Positions 54,501-61,183 of a DNA stretch of 64,000 bases are shown here, in pieces. The number at the start of each line of letters is the position of its first letter. Position 1 is the stretch's first letter. Source of the DNA: Bacteroidota bacterium (GTDB lineage Bacteria > Bacteroidota > Bacteroidia > Bacteroidales > F082). The notes below the pieces were generated by a model that made no database searches, was not told where the DNA came from, and was given only the letters and a program-made list of their open reading frames with translations. Both the position numbers and the translations under genes were made by a program. The stretch spans positions 62,001 through 126,000 of the forward strand of contig WOUZ01000009.1 in the NCBI GenBank assembly GCA_009773165.1. Reading direction: 5' to 3'.

Positions 54501-56437
54501 GTAATCAACCTTGGCAGATTACCAATGTTGAACCTTTTGCAGGTGTTTATTCAGCAAAGTCTGGGACTATATCGAGCAATCAAAGTACACAAATGATTCT
54601 TCAATATGAGGTTGGGACTTCTGACACTATTTCATTTTACTTCAAGGTATCATCCGAGAGCAATTATGACTTCTTACGATTCTATATTGGATCAACCAAA
54701 ATGGGCGAATGGTCTGGCACCGTAAACTGGACAAAGGCAAGCTATCCTGTCGGAACAGGTTTAAAGACCTTTAAATGGGAGTATATGAAAGATGGATCAG
54801 TAAATTCAGGTACTGACTGTGCATGGATTGATGATGTTGTTTTCCCTGCAATGGCAACAACGAGTGCATGGGCAGGAAACGACATGGCTATTTGTGAAGG
54901 CAATACTGCACAGTTAAACGCAACTGTTTCAAATTACACCTCATTGCTCTGGACTACTTCAGGAACTGGAACCTTTAGCAACACTGGTATCGCTAACCCA
55001 ATTTACACTCCAAGCGAAGCGGATTACCTCGCAGGCAATGTACTTCTGACAATTACAGCCACAGGCACTACGGTTGTTTCAGATATTTGCACCCTTAGTT
55101 TTAACCCAGCTGCAACTGCTTATGCAGGCTTAGGGCAAACTATTTGTCCTTCAGAGGCCTATACTATAGCTGATGCCAGCGCTGAAAATTATACAAGTTT
55201 GGCTTGGGTTAGCTCTGGTGATGGAACATTTGATGATGTTACACTTTTACATCCTGTTTACACACCTGGTATTAACGATGTTACAACCGGAACTGTTGAA
55301 CTCACTTTAACAGCATCTGCTATGACAGGGTGCTCTTCAACATCATCATTCCAGACCTTAACTATTTATCCTGAGCCAGCTGTTGAACTTGGAGAAAACA
55401 GATGGGTTTGTGCCGGCGGTAATAACGTTCTTATTGATAATGCTTTAGCAACTAATTATGGTTCACTTTCATGGACAAGCAATGGTAGTGGTACCTTCAC
55501 AGATCCAGCTTCCCTTGTTACAACTTATCAACCTTCAACTCAGGATGAAAGCCTTGGATCTATTACACTTTACCTTATGGCCTCGAGTCAGGGAGAGTGT
55601 TTGGCAGCAAGCGACAGCATTTTGCTAACAATAAATGTCTTACCTACAGTTCAGATGAGTGGAGATCAAACTATTTGTCAGGGAACAGAAGCGTCATTTG
55701 AAATAAACCTGACAGGACAAGCTCCTTGGTTATTGACCATGGCGGAACCTATGCCAGCTGTAGCAATTGAAGTAAGTCCTTATGTAATGCCCATGTCACC
55801 GGAAAGTAGCACTCAACTGATAGCTACACAAATTTCGGATGCTAATTGTGCTGCATCAATTGATGCACATATGTGGATTCATGTGCTAACCCAGCCTGTT
55901 CAGCCAACATCCCCTGCAGGTGCAGACACTGTTGATTTTAACGATGGATTCACAAGTGTTTATACCTTACAGACTGTTTCCAATGAAGAAAGTTTAACTG
56001 TTAGTTTAAGTCCGGAAAATGCCGGGGCTGTTGAAATAAATGGCACTGAGGCTGTTGTTACCTGGAATGTTGATTTCAGAGGTCAGGCTGAGTTAAAAGT
56101 TCAGGCAACTAATTTGTGTGGTATGAGTGAATGGTCATTAGCAAAAGAAATTGAAGTGAAAAGCACGATTGGACTTAATGAGCAAGAAGCTTCGATGGTT
56201 CGCATCTATCCAAATCCTGCAACTCGTATGTGCACCATTGAAATAAAAGGCTTTGCTAATGATGATCTTTCGCTAAAGGTTACTGATATTACCGGAAAAG
56301 TTGTTTATTCTGAAGACTTTACAATCTCTGATACACATTTAAAACAACTTTCTGTAGATCATTTCAGTAAGGGGATTTATTTCATTCAGGTTTCTGATGG
56401 TATAAAAACTGTTCATCACAAGCTGATTCATCAATAA
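51578..56437 (+). CDS. Gingipain-family (C25) cysteine protease with multidomain C-terminus and T9SS tail
   Basis: From ATG 51578 the protein has 1619 residues: a signal peptide (1-25), a pro-region (to about 235), and a C25 catalytic domain (about 245-570) that starts YLIIIPTGAAFAQWADTIR. His498 in QHRDHGFEGG and Cys530 in SINCLTGKFN are the likely catalytic pair. After it come Ig-like modules with the pattern GNGNGxxxxGES near 742 and 860, a jelly-roll domain (about 956-1090; LEDFETGNFSAFPW, DCAWIDDVVFP), three Ig/PKD-like repeats (about 1097-1357), two more beta-domains, and a T9SS tail from about 1541 (VRIYPNPATRMCTIEI). It should be a surface or released endopeptidase. Arg/Lys specificity cannot be assumed. 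Confidence 0.9.
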   Translation: MKKVFLKLSLSLLLTVFVGSQLMAQRAEFKFDTRSSSEGFTILRSESNALHFAHALPFMAIDDFSDNGYSGKNIELGGIYLPANAGDPNLPANSRLIAKPNGAKATLRILNVKKEVISNIDLLPAASIPLSNDDRPSEYIKNEAIYSKDGFFPAEPFQLSKEVTLIRGVETVMLGITPFQYNPVTKELIVYYDIEAEVVFEGGDGSFGEDRLRNPWWDNILNDNILNNSVLPQVDYSARTRKIADSKDEGCEYLIIIPTGAAFAQWADTIRVFRQHQGINTKIVTITEVGGNTVAAMEAYVNNAYNNWNPAPAAILLLGDYSTNAADGIISHTLNDHPGGYNPYISDNPFSDVTGDKLPDISFARITARNAAELEHMIGKFLDYERTPPTSADFYDHPITAMGWQTERWFQICSETVNGFWQHGLGKNPVRENAIYSGTPGGAWSSNANTATVVNYFGPNGLNYIPANTAHLTDWGGNATRVNASINNGAFMLQHRDHGFEGGWGEPDYTTTHLPGLTNEDLTFVLSINCLTGKFNHSSECFTEKFHRHAHGALGLLAATEVSYSFVNDVFVWGAFDNMWPQFMPAFGSNPAPRGILPAFANTAGKYFLQQSNWPYNPEHKNITYNLFHHHGDAFMTVYSEVPQQLAVNHMPILLSGMETFEVTANEGAMIALTVNDEIIGFGIAGNGPTIIPIAMQLPGVSVRVTVTLQNYYRYENVIECIPPSGPYIIYSAYTIDDASGNGNGMAEYGESINLDVAVKNVGSEIAENVTVTASSTSPYLSFTTSSFTVGNVDPGAIAITSAALQFIVANNVPNNENLVIQLTVYSGSNEWTSQFSVPAYAPDFTIGAFSISDPQGNGNGRLDPGESVEMTFTAVNNGQSAAFYGTGLLVINSPFITITNASTPFAQINAGETVAATYTAVVSGGAPVGSLANFTYSLSAGAYSDSKNFSAKIGLVLEDFETGNFSAFPWTNGGNQPWQITNVEPFAGVYSAKSGTISSNQSTQMILQYEVGTSDTISFYFKVSSESNYDFLRFYIGSTKMGEWSGTVNWTKASYPVGTGLKTFKWEYMKDGSVNSGTDCAWIDDVVFPAMATTSAWAGNDMAICEGNTAQLNATVSNYTSLLWTTSGTGTFSNTGIANPIYTPSEADYLAGNVLLTITATGTTVVSDICTLSFNPAATAYAGLGQTICPSEAYTIADASAENYTSLAWVSSGDGTFDDVTLLHPVYTPGINDVTTGTVELTLTASAMTGCSSTSSFQTLTIYPEPAVELGENRWVCAGGNNVLIDNALATNYGSLSWTSNGSGTFTDPASLVTTYQPSTQDESLGSITLYLMASSQGECLAASDSILLTINVLPTVQMSGDQTICQGTEASFEINLTGQAPWLLTMAEPMPAVAIEVSPYVMPMSPESSTQLIATQISDANCAASIDAHMWIHVLTQPVQPTSPAGADTVDFNDGFTSVYTLQTVSNEESLTVSLSPENAGAVEINGTEAVVTWNVDFRGQAELKVQATNLCGMSEWSLAKEIEVKSTIGLNEQEASMVRIYPNPATRMCTIEIKGFANDDLSLKVTDITGKVVYSEDFTISDTHLKQLSVDHFSKGIYFIQVSDGIKTVHHKLIHQ
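54868..55650 (+). repeat. Three tandem Ig/PKD-like repeats inside the C25 protease gene
   Basis: Three units of about 250-270 bases (near 54868-55118, 55119-55380 and 55381-55650) each encode a Cys followed by NYxSLxWxxxGxGTF, then PxYxPxxxD and xLTxxAS-like strands. A fourth, shorter start (MSGDQTICQG) follows at about 55653. They are divergent at DNA level, so the duplication is old. Confidence 0.8.
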
Positions 56438-56458
56438 AAGATTCTAGCTGGATAAATA

Positions 56459-56488
56459 AAAAGGCTGCTCAAAAGGCAGCCTTTTTTA
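56459..56488 (+). terminator. Intrinsic terminator after the C25 protease gene
   Basis: A perfect 8-bp GC-rich stem (56461-56468 with 56476-56483) with a 7-base loop is followed by a T-run to 56487. Confidence 0.92.
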
Positions 56489-56571
56489 TGGTTTCAAAAA
56501 TCTTATTCTGATATTATGAACTTTCAAAATGGTATAAAACCAATTGAAACGATAATGATCGAAATACCTCA

Positions 56572-57867
56572 TTAAGTCTTGCGGTACCAGGTTTGACTAC
56601 GGTCAGGACCTGTTGAAACAACAGAAACAGGTACATTTGTTTTTCGTTCAATATATTGGATGTACTCTTCAAAAGCCTTTGGAACATCCTCCTTTTGTGC
56701 AACATGCGTCAGAGGTTTCATCCAGCCTTGAAGTTCTTCATAAACAGGATCTAACTGTTGTGTACAGCCTTCAAATGGAATGTGGTCAATCACCTGATTG
56801 TTGACATTATATGCCGTGGCCACCTTTATTGTTGGCAATTCATCCATTACATCAGCTTTCATCATAATGAGTTCAGTGACACCATTTAGCATTATGGCGT
56901 ATTGAAGCGCTGGCATATCGAGCCATCCACATCTTCTTGCTCTTCCGGTTGTAGACCCAAATTCGTTGCCTTTGCTTCGCAGCATTTCACCTGTTGTGTC
57001 AAACAATTCTGTTGGAAATGGACCGCTACCAACACGGGTGCAGTAAGCTTTGAAGATGCCAATTACTTTCCCAATTTTGTTAGGAGCTATACCTAGTCCT
57101 GAACAAACACCTGCAATGGTAGTATTGGATGAAGTAACAAAAGGATAACTTCCAAAATCAACGTCAAGGAGTGTTCCCTGAGCACCTTCAGCTAATATTC
57201 TCTTGCCTTTTCGGGCCATGTCGTTAATGAAATACTCACTATCAACAAGTTGCATATCATTAAGTAGCTTCACTGCATTCATCCATTGCTCCTCATATGC
57301 ATCGAAACGGAGGCCGTCAATAAGATATTCACTAAAATCAAAATTATGCAACCCAACCAACTGAAGATGTCTTTCTTTCAATTCGGTGTACTTTTCAAAA
57401 AATGATGCAGAGGAAATATCCCCTACTCTTAAACCATTTCTACTTATTTTATCTGTATAAGTTGGTCCGATACCTTTTAAAGTAGATCCAATTTTTGATT
57501 CCCCTTTAGCTTTTTCGGATGCTGCATCGAGCAAACGATGCGATGGTAAAATGAGGTGTGCTTTGCGGCTTACGAAAAGATTAGCTCCAATCTCGGTTCC
57601 ACTTTGGCGCAATTTAACCATCTCTCTTTGCAGAATAACAGGGTCAATGATAACACCATTGCCAATAAGGTTGATTGCATCGGGATTAAATATTCCGGAG
57701 GGAATGGTATGAAGAACGAATTTCTTTCCTTCAAACTCAATGGTATGACCAGCATTTGGGCCTCCCTGAAACCTTGCTACAAGGTCGTATTGAGGGGTAA
57801 GGACATCCACAATCTTTCCTTTGCCTTCATCACCCCATTGAAGGCCTAACAATACATCCACATTCAT
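56572..57867 (-). CDS. purA: Adenylosuccinate synthetase
   Basis: PurA joins aspartate to IMP using GTP, the first step from IMP to AMP. The 431-residue enzyme has the P-loop-like GLQWGDEGKGKIVD at 8-21 (catalytic Asp13), FQGGPNAGHTIEF at 33-45 (His41), STLKGIGPTYTDK and the C-terminal TGPDRSQTW. ATG 57867 gives the normal start; the frame is open eight codons upstream. The fur gene lies 124 bases upstream on the same strand. Confidence 0.97.
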   Translation of the reverse strand: MNVDVLLGLQWGDEGKGKIVDVLTPQYDLVARFQGGPNAGHTIEFEGKKFVLHTIPSGIFNPDAINLIGNGVIIDPVILQREMVKLRQSGTEIGANLFVSRKAHLILPSHRLLDAASEKAKGESKIGSTLKGIGPTYTDKISRNGLRVGDISSASFFEKYTELKERHLQLVGLHNFDFSEYLIDGLRFDAYEEQWMNAVKLLNDMQLVDSEYFINDMARKGKRILAEGAQGTLLDVDFGSYPFVTSSNTTIAGVCSGLGIAPNKIGKVIGIFKAYCTRVGSGPFPTELFDTTGEMLRSKGNEFGSTTGRARRCGWLDMPALQYAIMLNGVTELIMMKADVMDELPTIKVATAYNVNNQVIDHIPFEGCTQQLDPVYEELQGWMKPLTHVAQKEDVPKAFEEYIQYIERKTNVPVSVVSTGPDRSQTWYRKT

Positions 57868-57991
57868 AACACTTGAGATTAAATGACACATTTAAGCAGC
57901 ATTAAAAGCTGCATGCACTTCGGCTTGCAAATTTAATCGAAAGAAATGATTTACAATGCAGGAATCGGATTTAAGCTAAAAAATTGCGCTT

Positions 57992-58465
57992 TTAAGAAAC
58001 AACCTGCTCAGGATCAACCTCTTTATTCTTAATACGGCCATAAAATGTAAGAGCATGATGTGTCACTTCAACACCTAGAAGCTCTTCTACTGATTTCTGA
58101 ATCTCCTGTACACGGGGATCACAAAATTCCAATACGGTACCGTCGTCAATACTTACAAAATGATCGTGCTGTTTAAACTTGAATGAACGTTCAAACTGAG
58201 CACAATTGTTACCAAACTGATGCTTTGTAACCAATGAGCAATCTAGCAGGAGTTCAATTGTATTGTACAAAGTAGCCCTGCTCACACGGTACTTGTTATT
58301 TTTCATTCTGATATAGAGCGTTTCGATATCAAAATGACCTTCAGTTGCATAAATCTCTTTCAGAATTGTGTAACGTTCCGGTGTTTTACGATGGCCTCTT
58401 TGTTCAAGATAGTCTGTAAAAATTTTTTTTACTGTTTCAAAAGTATCCTTTTTACCTTCAATCAT
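57992..58465 (-). CDS. Fur-family transcriptional regulator without the CxxC motif
   Basis: The 157-residue protein has the winged-helix domain ([34 protein letters not shown]) and the dimer/metal domain with HDH at 100-102 and a later HH in [11 protein letters not shown]. The DGTVLEF block usually follows a CxxC zinc motif; here that position reads SIDDG, so the structural zinc site is missing. It could be Fur, PerR or Zur; metal preference cannot be told. The position upstream of purA is common in Bacteroidota. Confidence 0.9.
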   Translation of the reverse strand: MIEGKKDTFETVKKIFTDYLEQRGHRKTPERYTILKEIYATEGHFDIETLYIRMKNNKYRVSRATLYNTIELLLDCSLVTKHQFGNNCAQFERSFKFKQHDHFVSIDDGTVLEFCDPRVQEIQKSVEELLGVEVTHHALTFYGRIKNKEVDPEQVVS

Positions 58466-58670
58466 AATGCTTCGCTTTGTTGCACTGCCTCATTCGCTTC
58501 TCGACAGTTTGGCACGAATTCACTTCCTGCAATGTTATTTTGAATAATTTTGTCGAAGGTATGTCCTCCGAATCGCTGCGTAAAATTAGCAAATTGTTTT
58601 AAATTAGAATGAATAAAAATAAAAAACAATAAAAGTGACGTATTCCATTATATATCAATAATTTATCAAA

Positions 58671-58678
58671 TATATTTG
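58671..58678 (+). promoter_or_regulatory. -7 box for the 104-residue protein gene
   Basis: TATATTTG is a full match to TAnnTTTG, 37 bases before the ATG at 58716. TTAT lies 19 bases upstream as a weak -33. Confidence 0.4.
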
Positions 58679-58715
58679 AAAGTCTACCACGATCAAAAAG
58701 CCCAAATAAATCCCT

Positions 58716-59030
58716 ATGTTTAAGAAAATACTTCAATCTTTACTCGAACAAATGCGTTTACCATCTACCGAAATTGGCACAGCGCAAGGAATTGCACTAA
58801 TAAACGATCGAGATCCTGAGCTCGGAAAACTACTCAATTCTCTTTTGCAAGCAGAAGAAGCTCATAAATTTATTCGAAATGATTATGAATTAAGGCATAA
58901 ACTTAAGGATATTTGGACCCTGCAAACCAGCAGAACAAGTGCTGATGTCGACCAATGTTTGCAACTTTTAACTGATTATTGTAATAAAAACGATTTGAAA
59001 CTGCCGGAAACTGAGCGTTTTCAAATGTAA
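58716..59030 (+). CDS. Small helical protein of unknown function, 104 residues
   Basis: I do not recognise this protein. It appears all-helical and charged, with SLLEQMRLPSTEIGTAQGIA, LLNSLLQAEEAHKFIRNDYE and LQLLTDYCNKNDLKLPE as helix-like stretches. It has no signal peptide or membrane segment. A promoter-like box and normal codon use support a real gene. Neighbours are a divergent Fur gene and rpsP, which give no clear functional hint. Confidence 0.65.
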   Translation: MFKKILQSLLEQMRLPSTEIGTAQGIALINDRDPELGKLLNSLLQAEEAHKFIRNDYELRHKLKDIWTLQTSRTSADVDQCLQLLTDYCNKNDLKLPETERFQM

Positions 59031-59172
59031 ACACACATTTTTTATTTTATGGGTGGAATATATAATACTTTGTATATATTTGATTTACAGCAATTTAAAG
59101 CATAAATAAAATATGTTTTTTTGATTAGCTTTAATAAAACTATGATAAAAAACAGAAAATCGTGCAGAAGCC

Positions 59173-59202
59173 TTGTCAGTATAAAAAAAAACACGAAATT
59201 TG
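59173..59202 (+). promoter_or_regulatory. Promoter of rpsP
   Basis: TTG at 59173-59175 is followed after exactly 19 bases by GAAATTTG at 59195-59202, one mismatch from TAnnTTTG. The ATG is 41 bases downstream. Confidence 0.55.
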
Positions 59203-59243
59203 CAGTCCATTTTAACATATTAAGCATTAAAAATTAAGCAATT

Positions 59244-59765
59244 ATGCCAGCAAAAATGAGATTACAACGTCATGGTAAAAAAGGTAAACCTTTTTATCAT
59301 ATTGTAATTGCGGATGGTCGTGCACCACGAGACGGAAGATTTATCGAGAAGATTGGCACCTACAACCCAATTACAAACCCTGCAGAGATCAATATTGATC
59401 TCGACAAAGCAGTGAAATGGCTTCAGAACGGAGCCCAGCCTACTGATACAGTACGTGCTATCCTTTCTTACAAAGGAGTTTTGTACAAACTACATCTTTT
59501 AAAAGGTGTTCAGAAAGGTGCTTTAACATTGGAACAAGCGGAAGTGAAATTCCAGACTTGGCTCAATGAGAAACTTGCAAAAATAGAGTCGAAAAAGAAA
59601 GGTCTTACAGACTCTGAACGCAACGATCGTAAAAAAGCTCTGGAAGCTGAAGCAAAAGTTAAGGAAGCTAAAGCAGCCGAAGTTGCTAAAAAAATGGCTA
59701 TCGCCCTTAAGCTTGAAATTGAAGAAGTTGCTGCTGAAGCACCTGAGACAGAAACAGAAGCATAA
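59244..59765 (+). CDS. rpsP: 30S ribosomal protein bS16, long form
   Basis: The first 80 residues are ordinary bS16 ([47 protein letters not shown]), a protein needed for assembly of the small ribosomal subunit. Residues 85-173 form an extension rich in Lys, Glu and Ala that is probably helical and then acidic. E. coli bS16 has only 82 residues; long tails are common in Bacteroidota. A terminator follows, so rimM is not in the same transcript. Confidence 0.95.
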   Translation: MPAKMRLQRHGKKGKPFYHIVIADGRAPRDGRFIEKIGTYNPITNPAEINIDLDKAVKWLQNGAQPTDTVRAILSYKGVLYKLHLLKGVQKGALTLEQAEVKFQTWLNEKLAKIESKKKGLTDSERNDRKKALEAEAKVKEAKAAEVAKKMAIALKLEIEEVAAEAPETETEA

Positions 59766-59784
59766 TATTTGCGTCATAACATTC

Positions 59785-59810
59785 AAAAGCCGGTTATTGC
59801 CGGCTTTTTT
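59785..59810 (+). terminator. Intrinsic terminator after rpsP
   Basis: A 9-bp stem AAAAGCCGG with CCGGCTTTT (59785-59793, 59800-59808) with a 6-base loop ends in six T. Confidence 0.93.
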
Positions 59811-59886
59811 CATTTTATCAAATAGTTCATTTGAACATCAACACCTGATTTAAGAAATTATATCCTGTGAAATAAACACATTCTGT

Positions 59887-59894
59887 TATTTTTG
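59887..59894 (+). promoter_or_regulatory. -7 box for rimM-trmN6
   Basis: TATTTTTG is a full match to TAnnTTTG, 28 bases before the rimM ATG. The expected -33 position reads CCTG, a poor match. Confidence 0.4.
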
Positions 59895-59922
59895 CAGGTA
59901 AATATGTTATAAGTAGAAAAAT

Positions 59923-60450
59923 ATGCAAAAAGAAGACTGTTTTTACTTCGGAAAAGTTATTAAAACACATGGAATCAAAGGTGAAATCAGTATCAGGATT
60001 GATGCTGATGACCCTGCTGCATATCGTGGAATTGCATTTATTTTACTTGAAATACACAAAAATCTGATCCCGTTTTTTATTGAGAAAATCAGTCTTCACA
60101 GCAACAAAGCATATCTGAAATTGCAAGATGTTGATACAATTGCCCAGGCAACTGAAATGGCAGGATTGGAAATTTTTTTACCTCTGGAATTATTGCCAAA
60201 ACTCAGTGGTAATAAATTCTATTTTCATGAGATTCCAGGTTTTAAAATTGTCGATGAATCATTTGGATTGTTAGGAAAAATTGAACAGGTTTTGGAATAT
60301 CCTAGTCAGGCACTTATTCAAGTTTTTGTGAACAACAAAGAGGTGCTTATCCCAATTCAGGAGGAGGTTATTACACGCCTCGACAGGAGAAGTAAAACAA
60401 TGTATATCAAAGCACCCGAAGGGTTGATAGAGTTGTACGTGAACGGATAA
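59923..60450 (+). CDS. rimM: 16S rRNA processing protein RimM
   Basis: RimM helps mature the 3' domain of 16S rRNA and binds uS19. The 175-residue protein has the N-terminal barrel (FGKVIKTHGIKGEISIRID), the PRC-barrel (FYFHEIPGFKIVDESFG) and the terminal VLIPIQEEVITRLDRRSKTM segment. In many bacteria rimM lies in rpsP-rimM-trmD-rplS; here it is separated from rpsP by a terminator and followed by trmN6 instead of trmD. Confidence 0.95.
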   Translation: MQKEDCFYFGKVIKTHGIKGEISIRIDADDPAAYRGIAFILLEIHKNLIPFFIEKISLHSNKAYLKLQDVDTIAQATEMAGLEIFLPLELLPKLSGNKFYFHEIPGFKIVDESFGLLGKIEQVLEYPSQALIQVFVNNKEVLIPIQEEVITRLDRRSKTMYIKAPEGLIELYVNG

Positions 60451-60453
60451 AAT

Positions 60454-61173
60454 ATGTCTGAAAACAGGCCATTTCATTTTCGGCACTTCAGCATGATGCA
60501 TCACGAAGCCACCATGAAAATTGGAACTGATGCTATTTTACTAGGAGCTTTCGTGCAAACACCTTCGTCAGGTTATGTTTTGGATGTTGGAACAGGTTCT
60601 GGTATTTTATGTATGATGATTGCTCAGCGTTGTCCTGATTGCATAATTGAGGGAATTGATATTGATCAGACTTCAGTTAATCAGGCAAATTTCAATTTTA
60701 CCACATCTCAATGGAGGAAACGCCTTTCAGCTTCAATAGCTGATATAAGGTCATTTAGCTCAAAAAATATAAAATATAACTTAATACTTAGTAACCCACC
60801 ATTCTTTACATCCGCGTTTAAGACACAGCAAGATAGACGTAACCTTGCACGTCATACTGACACGCTCACACATGCTGAACTTATCAGGTCCGTTGCCGTT
60901 ATATTACATGACGACGGCATTTTTGCTGTTATCATCCCCTATGATTCTCTGAAATCTTTCCTGAATATCTGTTTCGATAATCATCTGCACCTATCTCGCC
61001 AGATTAATATTATCCCTGTTGAAGACCGGCAGGTTAATCGTGTCATTCTGGAATTTGGTTTCAAAAAAAAAAATAAGCCGGAAGTTCAATCACTCACCAT
61101 CAGAAATATGGATGGAAGTTTTACTCCGGCTTATAATCAACTTTTAAAGAACTTTTATCTAGGTTTGGATTAG
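60454..61173 (+). CDS. trmN6: tRNA1(Val) (adenine(37)-N6)-methyltransferase
   Basis: The 239-residue SAM-dependent methylase has VLDVGTGSGILCMMIAQRCP (motif I, SAM binding) and LSNPPFF (motif IV, NPPF of N6-adenine methylases). The start FHFRHFSMMHHEATMKIGTD is the typical YfiC/TrmN6 opening. It methylates A37 of a valine tRNA in E. coli. It starts four bases after the rimM stop and is surely co-transcribed with it. It converges with the partial C25 protease gene 10 bases away. Confidence 0.92.
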   Translation: MSENRPFHFRHFSMMHHEATMKIGTDAILLGAFVQTPSSGYVLDVGTGSGILCMMIAQRCPDCIIEGIDIDQTSVNQANFNFTTSQWRKRLSASIADIRSFSSKNIKYNLILSNPPFFTSAFKTQQDRRNLARHTDTLTHAELIRSVAVILHDDGIFAVIIPYDSLKSFLNICFDNHLHLSRQINIIPVEDRQVNRVILEFGFKKKNKPEVQSLTIRNMDGSFTPAYNQLLKNFYLGLD

Positions 61174-61183
61174 AATCCAACTA

